From contig JAMPAJ010000001.1 in NCBI GenBank assembly GCA_023667265.1, positions 207,428 to 271,427 of the forward strand: a stretch of 64,000 nucleotides of DNA, in the 5' to 3' direction. The notes under the pieces are model-generated. The model had not been told where the DNA came from and did no database searches. It was given only the letters and a program-made list of their open reading frames with translations. Each line of letters starts with the position of its first letter. Positions within the stretch are counted from its first letter, which is position 1. Below are positions 34,293-42,664 of the stretch, in pieces. This stretch comes from Alistipes sp. (GTDB lineage: Bacteria > Bacillota > Clostridia > Oscillospirales > Ruminococcaceae). The position numbers and the translations under genes were made by a program.

Positions 34293-35339
34293 TTATCCAA
34301 GCTTCGCGTCAATTCTCTGAACCTCCAGAGCATCGAGAGCCGTAACTCCGCCGCTGCAATCTACATCGGCATTGTATTCGCCCTGGGGTGTCAGCTGATA
34401 CTTGTCGGGATTGCCGATATACTGGAGAATCAGTGTAGCATCTGCGATATCTACTTTGCCGTCGTCGTTGGCATCGCCTTCGATAGCGTTGTAGAGGTCG
34501 ATCGTTACGCCGCTCGCTACCTGATTCGGAGTCTCAAGACGGAATGAAACAGGGCAAACACCGAACTTCTCATAAACCTCCAAGGCAGTTTCCAACTGCT
34601 CGGCGCTTGTCACGCCGGGACACGCTCTGACATCTCCGTTTTCATCAAGCTCACCAACGCCCTTTTCTATGACATAAGCTGCGATTTCATCAAACTGGTC
34701 GCCATGCAAACTACGATCATAACTCAAAAACGAATGGAACGTTATGTTTTCAAGATGGCAATAATTTTTAGCTATCGTATAGCCGCTGATCAGCTCTTGT
34801 TCTTTCAGTCGTCTGCATGCTGCTACACTTATCATATCATTGTCTTCGTTATTTCCACTGCCTACGACAGAATAATATGGAGTGCCGTCATCAAGCTTGC
34901 CCTCTTCTATTAAATAGGGAGTATAACGGCTGAGAATATCAACAGATGCAAAAAACTCCTGTAGACATGAATCAACCTGTTCTACTGAAACGCCGTCCGC
35001 CAGGGTGATACATTCTTTCTCATAGTCCAACGGGCGAACCCAGTACAAAGTTATCCATGATTTCTTTTCGTTATTGAAATATACTACTTCTGGTTTATCC
35101 AAAGTGCCGTCCTCAAACTGCTGACTCCACTCCGCACATTTTTCATAGAGAAAGCTGTATTTTTCGTCAAGAGGAGTTAACCCTTCGGTCCATTCTGCGA
35201 TAACGCTGTCCGAATTAGAAGCCGCACCCAGATTATCCCGAGGAGGAAGTGCCGCCGACGTAGCAGGTATCAATGATAACGCAGAAATTGATGCTGCTGC
35301 AAAAGCAGAAAGAAATCTTTTCATAAGCTTTTTATTCAT
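34293..35339 (-). CDS. Secreted dockerin protein of unknown function
   Basis: 348 residues. Signal peptide about 1-29 (MNKKLMKRFLSAF..., cut near SAA). Residues 30-285 contain no motif I recognise; they include two similar helical segments beginning DGVSVEQVDSCLQEFF and CPGVTSAEQLETALEVY. Residues about 288-348 are a type I dockerin: GDANDDGKVDIADATLILQYI and ADVDCSGGVTALDALEVQRI. AGGAG is upstream. It follows the dockerin-protease gene by 13 nt, so the two are co-transcribed and probably sit on the same scaffold; a substrate, regulator or inhibitor role is possible but unproven. Confidence 0.8.
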   Translation of the reverse strand: MNKKLMKRFLSAFAAASISALSLIPATSAALPPRDNLGAASNSDSVIAEWTEGLTPLDEKYSFLYEKCAEWSQQFEDGTLDKPEVVYFNNEKKSWITLYWVRPLDYEKECITLADGVSVEQVDSCLQEFFASVDILSRYTPYLIEEGKLDDGTPYYSVVGSGNNEDNDMISVAACRRLKEQELISGYTIAKNYCHLENITFHSFLSYDRSLHGDQFDEIAAYVIEKGVGELDENGDVRACPGVTSAEQLETALEVYEKFGVCPVSFRLETPNQVASGVTIDLYNAIEGDANDDGKVDIADATLILQYIGNPDKYQLTPQGEYNADVDCSGGVTALDALEVQRIDAKLG

Positions 35340-35352
35340 AACCCTTCTCCTA

Positions 35353-36474
35353 TCAATAGTTTATATTTGCTGTGTCAGTAAAAAACTTCAGTATATAAGG
35401 GTTTATTCTTACACCTGCATTGTTTTTTCCGTCAATCATTCCAAGCGTGTGGATTCCAACTACGGTATAGTACATCTTACCATTAATTCGTTCAACAGCA
35501 TATATCGGACCGCCGCTGTTTCCGCTTGACGAATCGTAGGTCACATAAATAAGACCATCTTTGAGATTAAGAATCGAGCCTAATGATAATCTCTCATCAT
35601 GATTAGTTTTATCATTAATCTGCGTTGAGTTATTGAGTTCTAACGGAAAACCGGCTGTAGCAACAGTAAGCCGGTAATCATCAGCATAATCGGTTACCAT
35701 GCCAAGATTAAATGACATATACTCTGTTAAGTCCTCCTCAACAGTGATAATTGCATAGTCCTCCTTATCACTGCGCCTTGCCTCATACACATAGTTTCTG
35801 GGAATATGGTATTCTACAGGCGTAAAAGAAGTTGGCTGACCGTTGTTGTCAAAAAGAAGAATATTGTCAATTTTGTAACCGTAATTATTATCGGCATCAA
35901 ATACAACATGAGCTGCCGTGGCTATCTTGTGTTTTCCAACAACAAAACCTGTGCCAAGATAACCATAGTAACTTTCAGAACACATTATCTTTGCAACACC
36001 GCGATTTGAATAATCTTCTATTCTGTCATCAGTACCGCCTATAATAGCCTGAGTTTCTGCTGTTGAGCCTTGAGTGTTGCTGCTGTTGGTAACAGACAGC
36101 GCATAAGTTCTTAAAAGTGTCCCTGTCTTAGCATCATATGCCGCATACCTTTTCGATGATTCTGACGACGATGCAGCCTGCATCAGGCTATCAGGAGTTT
36201 CTGACTGAGGCTCTACGCCTGCATCATAATACTGTACGCGTATTGCGTCAGGATCGCTGACAACACCGTTGTCGTCAATGTCAAGCTGTGTCAGATCCGA
36301 GGGATCATACTTTCCGGCAAGGGTCTGATAGATGTAGGTGGCGTCCGCCATATCAAGCACTCCGTCACCGTTCGGGTCTTTGTTGGGTTTAGTAACAGCA
36401 GCCGAAGAAATCATTGCTACGGCTGCAGCGGACGCTGTCAACAGAGACGCGAGACATGAAATAAGTTTTTTCAT
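35353..36474 (-). CDS. Secreted trypsin-like serine protease with N-terminal dockerin
   Basis: 373 residues from the ATG at 36474 (GGAGG, 8 nt). Signal peptide 1-26. A type I dockerin occupies about 33-85 (DPNGDGVLDMADATYIYQTL, DIDDNGVVSDPDAIRVQ), an unusual N-terminal position. A Ser-rich linker precedes a chymotrypsin-fold protease at about 145-373 with catalytic His189 (TAAHV), Asp239 (KEDYAIITV) and Ser320 (SGNSGGP). It resembles the glutamyl endopeptidase/V8 group. It is exported and likely held on a cohesin-bearing scaffold. More AT-rich than the flanking housekeeping genes. Confidence 0.9.
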   Translation of the reverse strand: MKKLISCLASLLTASAAAVAMISSAAVTKPNKDPNGDGVLDMADATYIYQTLAGKYDPSDLTQLDIDDNGVVSDPDAIRVQYYDAGVEPQSETPDSLMQAASSSESSKRYAAYDAKTGTLLRTYALSVTNSSNTQGSTAETQAIIGGTDDRIEDYSNRGVAKIMCSESYYGYLGTGFVVGKHKIATAAHVVFDADNNYGYKIDNILLFDNNGQPTSFTPVEYHIPRNYVYEARRSDKEDYAIITVEEDLTEYMSFNLGMVTDYADDYRLTVATAGFPLELNNSTQINDKTNHDERLSLGSILNLKDGLIYVTYDSSSGNSGGPIYAVERINGKMYYTVVGIHTLGMIDGKNNAGVRINPYILKFFTDTANINY

Positions 36475-36694
36475 TGTAATTTCCTCCAATGCATATTATT
36501 TTTTCAGATGCAACAAGAAAAGCCTGATTTTTGACTTTCCAACAGCCATGTTCCACCTACCTACATTATACAATATCTTCCAAAAAATGTCAATCGGCAT
36601 ATTTCATAAAAAAACGCCCATTCATAAGAGACGTTTATCCATATTATCCAACAAGCCCCTTATCTATCCATAATCTCATCAGTTTCCCGCCATA

Positions 36695-36726
36695 ATAAAA
36701 GCCGCAGCTAAAAACTGCGGCTTCTA
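36695..36726 (-). terminator. Terminator of the kinase/UPF0210/ACT operon
   Basis: Minus-strand stem AGCCGCAG/CTGCGGCT followed by TTTATT, just after the kinase stop. Confidence 0.75.
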
Positions 36727-37569
36727 TTATGCAAAACAAGTATTTATGATCGTCTGTATATCGTTTCGATATTTACAGAAATTTTCCAGCTGTACCGTTA
36801 ACTCCCTTTCCCTTTCAAGACATTCATCAGCCGTCTTGTTCGGGAAATTTTTGTTTCCGCCGTGATAGCGTACCGCAAGCTCCCGTATGATAAGAACTAT
36901 GCCGGAATAAAGAGATCCAACCTCCGCAGCCGTGATAAGCCCGTCAAGCCCCTCTGCAAAGCCCTCGGTGATCTCCTGTACAGTCTGCATATCAAAGACT
37001 TTCGTAGTCACGGAACGTATCATATCGCCGTAATCTGCGCATATATATCCACGCATTGCGGTATCAAAGTCAATGACTGTGGTTCTTCTTCCTGAAATTA
37101 TATTGTCCGCCTTTGTATCGCCGTGGATGTTTCTCAGCGGCAGGGACATCTCAAATCTATGGAGCTTTACCGGAGTTTCAAACTCGATATCACAGGAATT
37201 GACGATTTTCAGAAAGCGTCCCACAGCATAGCCATGAGCACGGTTTATGCCCTCATTCTGCGGATATTCCTCGATATACGGATATATGCGCCATATTTCG
37301 CCGTCAAGCTCCGCATAATTCTGATCGCCGCAGGAAAGATAGTGAGGTATAGCGATGATCTCTTCGCCCCGGAAAGCCTCTTCAATGCGCGAAATATTCC
37401 GCATTATTATTTCCGGTTCGGGAAAAATAGTCCTGTTAAGGGACTGCAGAATGTACTGCCCGGAGCTGCACGTAACGCGGCAGGTCTTGTTTATATGACC
37501 GGAGCGCACCTCGCTTATATCGCTTATCCCGGCAAGACCGAAGCGCTCCGCAATTTTCCGTAATTCCAT
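36727..37569 (-). CDS. Aminoglycoside phosphotransferase-fold sugar kinase (NahK-like)
   Basis: 280 residues. APH/choline-kinase fold: SGHINKTCRV near 24, the catalytic loop IHGDTKADNII near 149 and the metal site VIDFDTAMRGYICADYGDMIR near 165-185. The DTKxDN loop and the IDFDT...DYGDMIR wording resemble N-acetylhexosamine 1-kinase rather than antibiotic kinases, so a sugar substrate is likely; choline or homoserine cannot be excluded. The start overlaps the UPF0210 stop (TAATG). Shorter than NahK (about 360). Confidence 0.75.
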   Translation of the reverse strand: MELRKIAERFGLAGISDISEVRSGHINKTCRVTCSSGQYILQSLNRTIFPEPEIIMRNISRIEEAFRGEEIIAIPHYLSCGDQNYAELDGEIWRIYPYIEEYPQNEGINRAHGYAVGRFLKIVNSCDIEFETPVKLHRFEMSLPLRNIHGDTKADNIISGRRTTVIDFDTAMRGYICADYGDMIRSVTTKVFDMQTVQEITEGFAEGLDGLITAAEVGSLYSGIVLIIRELAVRYHGGNKNFPNKTADECLERERELTVQLENFCKYRNDIQTIINTCFA

Positions 37570-38927
37570 TAGTTTTTCAGGCTGTGCATAGGCGCAGGTA
37601 TACGTCCGCCGCGGTTAATGAACTTCGCCGCCGATTTTTCCTTAATGGGCATAACAGGACCGCTTCCGAGAAGTCCGCCGAACTCCAGCATTTCGCCCTC
37701 TTTTTTTCCTATGGCAGGGATAAGACGAACGGCTGTGGTCTTTGTGTTGACCATGCCTATAGCGGCTTCATCGGCGATAATTGCAGAGATCGTCTCGGGA
37801 GCGATATCACCGGGAACTACTATCATATCAAGACCAACTGAGCATACGGCTGTCATTGCCTCCAGCTTCTCCAGGCTGAGAACACCTGCAACAGCGGCAT
37901 CTATCATGCCTGCGTCCTCGGAAACAGGAATAAATGCGCCCGAAAGTCCGCCGACAGTTGAAGAAGCCATAACGCCGCCCTTTTTAACTGCGTCATTGAG
38001 CATTGCAAGGCAGGCTGTTGTGCCGTGTGTGCCGCACTGCTCCAGACCCATTTCCTCCAGGATATGCGCAACAGAGTCGCCGATAGCCGGAGTCGGAGCA
38101 AGTGACAGGTCAACGATGCCGAAAGGCACGCCGAGAAGCTTGGATGCTCTTGCGCCGACAAGCTGACCCATACGAGTTATCTTGAACGCGGTTTTCTTGA
38201 TAATATCCGCCAGCTCGTTTATAGAAGCGTCAGGATATTTTGCAAGCGCCGAACGCACAACTCCCGGACCGGAAACGCCCACGTGTATCTCGCAGTCAGG
38301 TTCGCCTACGCCGTGGAATGCGCCTGCCATAAAGGGATTATCCTCAACGGCATTGCAGAAAATAACAAGCTTCGCCGCACCGATACAATCGCGGTCGGCA
38401 GTTCTCTCCGCAGTCTCACGAACTATCTGACCCATAAGCTTTACCGCGTCCATGTTGATTCCGGACTTTGTCGAGCCGATGTTTACTGAGGAACAGATAT
38501 TCTGCGTCACGTCAAGAGCCTCCGGGATAGAGCGGATAAGAGCCTCGTCGCCGGAAGAGAAGCCCTTCTGGACAAGCGCGGAATAGCCTCCGATAAAGTT
38601 TACGCCGCAGGTATCAGCTGCACGCTGGAGAGCCAGTGCAAATTTCACCGGATTTTCTCCTGGGCAGGCGGCTGCCAGCATTGCGATAGGCGTTACGGAA
38701 ATACGCTTGTTGACGATCGGGATGCCGTACTCCTTTTCGATCTGCTCGCCTGTTTCAACAAGCTTTCCAGCCTTTGAAACGATTTTATTGTATATCTTTT
38801 CACAGGCTCTGTCAATGTCCGTATCTATGCAGTCCAGGAGAGAAATACCCATAGTAATGGTGCGTATGTCCAGACACTCGTCCTGTATCATACGGATAGT
38901 TTCTAATATGTTATATACGTTAAGCAT
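37569..38927 (-). CDS. UPF0210/DUF711 (PFL) family protein
   Basis: 452 residues from the ATG at 38927, which gives exactly the usual family length; AAAGGAAA lies upstream, and the longer frame to 39017 overlaps the ACT gene. Conserved blocks: [25 protein letters not shown] at the start, [33 protein letters not shown] near 225 and [14 protein letters not shown] near 405. Function is unknown; a pyruvate formate-lyase-like barrel has been noted for the family. Its usual neighbour, an ACT-domain UPF0237 protein, is directly upstream, as here. Confidence 0.9.
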   Translation of the reverse strand: MLNVYNILETIRMIQDECLDIRTITMGISLLDCIDTDIDRACEKIYNKIVSKAGKLVETGEQIEKEYGIPIVNKRISVTPIAMLAAACPGENPVKFALALQRAADTCGVNFIGGYSALVQKGFSSGDEALIRSIPEALDVTQNICSSVNIGSTKSGINMDAVKLMGQIVRETAERTADRDCIGAAKLVIFCNAVEDNPFMAGAFHGVGEPDCEIHVGVSGPGVVRSALAKYPDASINELADIIKKTAFKITRMGQLVGARASKLLGVPFGIVDLSLAPTPAIGDSVAHILEEMGLEQCGTHGTTACLAMLNDAVKKGGVMASSTVGGLSGAFIPVSEDAGMIDAAVAGVLSLEKLEAMTAVCSVGLDMIVVPGDIAPETISAIIADEAAIGMVNTKTTAVRLIPAIGKKEGEMLEFGGLLGSGPVMPIKEKSAAKFINRGGRIPAPMHSLKN

Positions 38928-38946
38928 CTGCTGTTTCCTTTCTTCA

Positions 38947-39216
38947 TCAGATATTGTGCATGGAGTTGAAAATATCCTCGTGCATTGTATGGATAGAAAG
39001 TCCGAGACTTTCGCCAAGCGATGTCATATCGTCTGCCAGCTTTGCGAAGTCGCAGGTCATATCGGTGATGTCCACAAGCATTATCATAGCGAACATATCC
39101 TGCATAACGCTCTGTGTGACCTCTATAACATTTGCGCCCATTTCAGCGCAAATTCCGCTGACCTTGTGGAGAATACCCACATTATCCTTGCCTATAACAG
39201 TAACTACAGCTCTCAT
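38947..39216 (-). CDS. ACT-domain protein (UPF0237)
   Basis: 89 residues, a single ACT domain ([25 protein letters not shown]...). Stand-alone ACT proteins of the UPF0237 family bind amino acids or similar small ligands and accompany UPF0210 genes, whose start lies 19 nt downstream. CGGAGG precedes the ATG. It heads the operon and has two tandem promoters. Confidence 0.92.
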   Translation of the reverse strand: MRAVVTVIGKDNVGILHKVSGICAEMGANVIEVTQSVMQDMFAMIMLVDITDMTCDFAKLADDMTSLGESLGLSIHTMHEDIFNSMHNI

Positions 39217-39287
39217 ATTTAACCTCCGTCAGAAGACATCTCCGGCAAGTATATGTACGGCGATGTCAAAAAAATAATTTACACTTT

Positions 39288-39316
39288 ATTATAACATATA
39301 AACTGCAAAATTGCAA
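39288..39316 (-). promoter_or_regulatory. Proximal promoter of the ACT/UPF0210/kinase operon
   Basis: TTGCAA, 17-bp spacer (TTTTGCAGTTTATATGT), TATAAT on the minus strand, 72 nt before the ATG. Confidence 0.8.
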
Positions 39317-39446
39317 CCCACGCGGAAAAAATATTGATTTCAAATATTTATATCGCGAAATTGCCGGCGGAGGCTCTCCGCTTATAACATATAAACTGCA
39401 AAAATGCAACATTCGCGTGAAAAAATATTGATTTCAAATTTTTATA
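39290..39446. repeat. Direct duplication of a 65-bp promoter segment
   Basis: Unit 1 about 39290-39353 and unit 2 about 39383-39446 share ATAACATATAAACTGCAAAA, then TGCAAC, CGCG and AAAAAATATTGATTTCAAAT. Each unit contains a full minus-strand promoter. A spacer with a GC-rich hairpin separates them. A shorter relative is found at 23682-23710. Confidence 0.8.
39381..39409 (-). promoter_or_regulatory. Distal duplicated promoter copy
   Basis: TTGCAT, 17-bp spacer, TATAAG on the minus strand. The -10 is slightly degraded relative to the proximal copy. Confidence 0.6.
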
Positions 39447-39775
39447 GCTCCGTCAGCCTTTAGCTGTCAGCTTTTTATTTTCGATCTCGGCATATCTACA
39501 TTTTTGCGGACGAAGTCTCATAGCTCGCGGAATATTTACGTCTGCAAAAAATATTAGTGAGGTACGAACGGCAACGTGAATCGCCCGCGGGGGCTCCCCG
39601 CCGCCGCCGCCCGCTAAGTTCACACAGCTTTCATAATGTGAAAGAATGATGAAAAAAACTTTACCAGATTTATATATTCGGGTCATTTTTATTTCACAAT
39701 GGCAGGATATAATAACATCATCAAAGGCGAAAGGGTCTTTGAGATATAAAAATTAACAAAAGGAACGTGATCATA
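39410..39775. other. Intergenic region upstream of htrA
   Basis: Beyond the duplicated promoter it holds an AGCTGTCAGCT-type short repeat (39453-39475, similar text at 50075-50120) and a GC-rich hairpin GCGGGG-GCT-CCCCGC (39587-39601) with CCGCCGCC repeats. A TATAAT at 39708-39713 may be the htrA -10, without a good -35. A 77-codon minus-strand frame here is repeat-derived and not called. Confidence 0.5.
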
Positions 39776-41104
39776 ATGAACGATAAGAAAGAATATAATT
39801 TCGGAATTGAATCCATAGAGGAAGCAGGAGGCGCGGCTCCCGTAAACGATGCTCCGCAGAAGCCGAAAAAGCACATAGCGGCAAAAATAACAGCCTCGCT
39901 TCTCGCTATGGCAGTTGTTTCCGCAGGCTCGATAGGCGTGTACAGCAGAGTTGCCGGAAGCGGCAATAGCTCGTCCAATGAGATAGTTGAGGAAAGCAGG
40001 GAGAATATTTCCGTTTCCGCCGACGCAATGAGTGCGATAAAAACAGAAAAGCACGGAAAAACCGAGCTTACGACAGAAGAGGTCGTTGAAAAGGTGCTGC
40101 CCTCTGTTGTTGGTATCGAGTCGGAGTTTACAATGGTCTCCGACAACAGCTATGACGATATTTTCAGCGGCTTCGGCAGCTTCGGAAATTTCGGCGGCTA
40201 TGGCAATTACAGCCAGCAGGAGCCGGAGGAAAAGACGTCGATCGGCACAGGTACTGGCGTTATTATCGACAAAAGCGGCTACATCGTAACAAACGCTCAT
40301 GTTATTTACGACTCGCAGTACGGCGCGGAGCTTGCGGACAGCGTCTCTGTTATCGTCGGCGGAGAGGATACCTATGATGCCGAGGTCATCGGCTATGACA
40401 CAGACTGCGATCTTGCAGTCCTGAAAATCGACGCAGACGGACTTATCGCAGCTGAATTCGGCGACAGCGACGCCTTGAAGCTTGGAGAAAGCGTTACGGC
40501 TATAGGAAATCCCCTGGGCTTTGAGCTGATGAATACAGTCACAAACGGCATAGTTTCGGGACTTGACAGAAATATCACAATTAACGACAAGACTATGAAC
40601 CTTATCCAGACAAACGCAGCTATAAATTCCGGAAATTCCGGCGGCCCGCTTATCAACAAGTATGGTCAGGTTATCGGCATCAATTCCGCGAAGATGTCCT
40701 CAACCTACTCCGGAGAGGCGTCCATAGAGGGAATCTGCTTTGCGATCCCGTCAAACAAGGTTTCCGACGTTGTTGACGACCTTATGGATTACGGCTATGT
40801 GACCGGCAAGCCGCAGCTTGGAATGACCTGCCAGGATGTAACGGAGGAGATCTCCGAGATGTACAATATGCCTGTGGGAGTATGCGTTTTCGAGGTCACA
40901 GAGGACAGCGCCGCAGACAGAGCAGGTCTGAAAAAGGGCGATATCATCACTGCTGTTAACGGAAAGACAGTGACTACAGCCAAGGAGCTTAACGCTGAAA
41001 AGAATCGCCACGAGGCAGGAGATGAAATAGAGATAACATATATCAGAAACGGTAAGGAAAGCACAGTTACTGTTGAGCTTGATGAAAAGGCTCAAGAAGA
41101 ATAA
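39776..41104 (+). CDS. htrA: HtrA/DegP-like membrane-anchored serine protease with PDZ domain
   Basis: 442 residues from the ATG at 39776 (AAGGA, 11 nt; a GTG three codons upstream is too close to that site). A cytoplasmic N-terminus is followed by one membrane segment (about 33-57), a linker, the S1C protease domain with catalytic His175 (TNAHV), Asp212 (DTDCDLAVLKI) and Ser288 (NSGNSGGPL), and one PDZ domain at about 345-435. It degrades misfolded exported proteins at the outer face of the membrane. A strong terminator follows. Confidence 0.94.
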   Translation: MNDKKEYNFGIESIEEAGGAAPVNDAPQKPKKHIAAKITASLLAMAVVSAGSIGVYSRVAGSGNSSSNEIVEESRENISVSADAMSAIKTEKHGKTELTTEEVVEKVLPSVVGIESEFTMVSDNSYDDIFSGFGSFGNFGGYGNYSQQEPEEKTSIGTGTGVIIDKSGYIVTNAHVIYDSQYGAELADSVSVIVGGEDTYDAEVIGYDTDCDLAVLKIDADGLIAAEFGDSDALKLGESVTAIGNPLGFELMNTVTNGIVSGLDRNITINDKTMNLIQTNAAINSGNSGGPLINKYGQVIGINSAKMSSTYSGEASIEGICFAIPSNKVSDVVDDLMDYGYVTGKPQLGMTCQDVTEEISEMYNMPVGVCVFEVTEDSAADRAGLKKGDIITAVNGKTVTTAKELNAEKNRHEAGDEIEITYIRNGKESTVTVELDEKAQEE

Positions 41105-41105
41105 T

Positions 41106-41147
41106 AAAAACCGCACGAGAACAATTGTTCTTGTGCGGTTTTTTGTG
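41106..41147. terminator. Bidirectional terminator between htrA and spoIVA
   Basis: AAAAACCGCACGAGAACAA/TTGTTCTTGTGCGGTTTTTT, a perfect-looking long stem used from both sides. Confidence 0.9.
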
Positions 41148-42623
41148 TCAGAGAATAAAACAGATCAATCCGCTGCATCCGTCGTTGATTATCCTCTCCA
41201 GCGTTTCCTGGAGCTTCAGACGAGCGTCCATGGGCATTTTGTACAGCTTGTTGTGAAGTCCTTCGTTTACAAGCTCGTGGAGGGATTTTCCGAAAATATT
41301 GCTGTTCCATATTCTCGTCGGGTCGTCGTCGAAGCCGTCGAGGAGGTACATTATAAGCTCCTCAGACTGCTTTTCCGAGCCGACTATCGGAGAAACAGCG
41401 GTGTTGATATTGGCTTTCATCATGTGTATGGAGGGCGCGGAGGCTTTCAGCTTTACGCCGTATTTTCCGCCCTGCTTGATGATCCGCGGCTCTTCCAGAG
41501 TCATTTCCTCCAGCTCGGGCATAACGATTCCGTATCCCGTTGCCTCTACCTCTTCAAGAGCCGGAGCGATCCTGTCGTATTTGCGGCGAATGTCGTTCAG
41601 CTCCATAAGCAGCGGCAGCAGGTCGCTTTCGCTTTCCAGCTTCAAGCCCGTTGTTTCGCCAAGTATCTTGTAGAACAGGCTGCTGTCCAGCTCTGCTGTT
41701 ATGGTTACCGAGCCTTTTCCCAGGTCCATTGAGGTGGTTGCCGCGGAAACGATATGGGGACAGGTCGACATAGCCTCCGCAGCCGAGCCTGCCTCCCGGA
41801 CAAGGCGGACGCCCTTTGCAGCCTCACGTATGCAGTCCAGTATCTCCGAACGCAGCCAATGTCCCTTTTCCAGCGTATTTATCCACCTTGCCGTGCGGAT
41901 ATTGATCTCCCGGACAGGGAAGCTGTAGAGTATCTCCTTGATAAGCATACGAATATCGGCTTCGTCAAGGCTCAGACAGTTTACCGGCACAACTGTGGAA
42001 TCGTACTTATCGGAAAGCTCCGCAGCCATTGCCTTTGCCTCCGGAGAGGTGGGATTAACGGTGTTCAGTATGACGACATAGGGCTTTCCGAGGCTTTTAA
42101 GCTCGCCGATGACGCGCTCCTCACATTCCTCGTATTCGCTTCTCGGAATGTCCGAAATGCTGCCGTCGGTCGTCACTACGAGTCCGATAGTGGAGTGGTC
42201 GGTAATGACCTTTCTTGTGCCGATCTCCGCCGCCATATTGAATGGTATCTCCTCGTCGAACCAGGAGGTCATGACCATTCTCGGCTGCTCGTTTTCGATA
42301 TAGCCCATAGAGCTGGGGACAATGTAGCCCACGCAGTCGATGAGCCGGACGTTAAAGGAAGCTCCGTCGCCAAGGCTGACTTCCACAGCCTCTTCCGGAA
42401 TGAATTTTGGTTCTGTAGTCATTATGGTTTTTCCCGCTGCAGACTGCGGCAGCTCATCGACGGCGCGTTCACGCATGAACTGGCTCTTGATGTTGGGAAT
42501 GACGAGCGTTTCCATAAAACGCTTGATAAATGTGGATTTTCCCGTTCGTACAGGGCCGACTACTCCTATGTAAATGTCGCCGCCTGTTCTCTCGGCAATG
42601 CTGCTGTATATATCTTTGCTCAT
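41148..42623 (-). CDS. spoIVA: Stage IV sporulation protein A
   Basis: 491 residues, full length. N-terminal TRAFAC-type ATPase with Walker A GPVRTGKST at 23-31 and the family-specific IDCVGYIVPSS near 93, TDGSISDIPRSEY near 151 and LNTVNPTS near 187. The C-terminal domain ends in the usual CFIL-like sequence. SpoIVA polymerises on the forespore surface as the base of the coat. AAAGGAG precedes the ATG. It is the second gene after the SPOCS/LysM gene; a 28-bp palindromic mini-element lies between them. Confidence 0.96.
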   Translation of the reverse strand: MSKDIYSSIAERTGGDIYIGVVGPVRTGKSTFIKRFMETLVIPNIKSQFMRERAVDELPQSAAGKTIMTTEPKFIPEEAVEVSLGDGASFNVRLIDCVGYIVPSSMGYIENEQPRMVMTSWFDEEIPFNMAAEIGTRKVITDHSTIGLVVTTDGSISDIPRSEYEECEERVIGELKSLGKPYVVILNTVNPTSPEAKAMAAELSDKYDSTVVPVNCLSLDEADIRMLIKEILYSFPVREINIRTARWINTLEKGHWLRSEILDCIREAAKGVRLVREAGSAAEAMSTCPHIVSAATTSMDLGKGSVTITAELDSSLFYKILGETTGLKLESESDLLPLLMELNDIRRKYDRIAPALEEVEATGYGIVMPELEEMTLEEPRIIKQGGKYGVKLKASAPSIHMMKANINTAVSPIVGSEKQSEELIMYLLDGFDDDPTRIWNSNIFGKSLHELVNEGLHNKLYKMPMDARLKLQETLERIINDGCSGLICFIL

Positions 42624-42636
42624 AATATCTCCTTTA

Positions 42637-42664
42637 GAACCTGTCTTATTGTGAAGACCGGTTC
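42637..42664. repeat. 28-bp palindromic remnant of the GARCYTG family
   Basis: GAACCTGTCTT and GAACCGGTCTT ends around a 4-6 bp centre, flanked by exact TTA duplications (42634-42636 and 42665-42667). The right one is the stop codon of the SPOCS/LysM gene; the left one directly precedes the spoIVA ribosome site. Confidence 0.55.

Noticed and set aside
39453..39686. Minus-strand frame of 77 codons with a Gly-rich stretch
   Set aside because: Covers short AGCTGTCAG repeats and a GC-rich hairpin; no ribosome site; its peptide resembles only the repeat-derived tail of the GIY-YIG protein.
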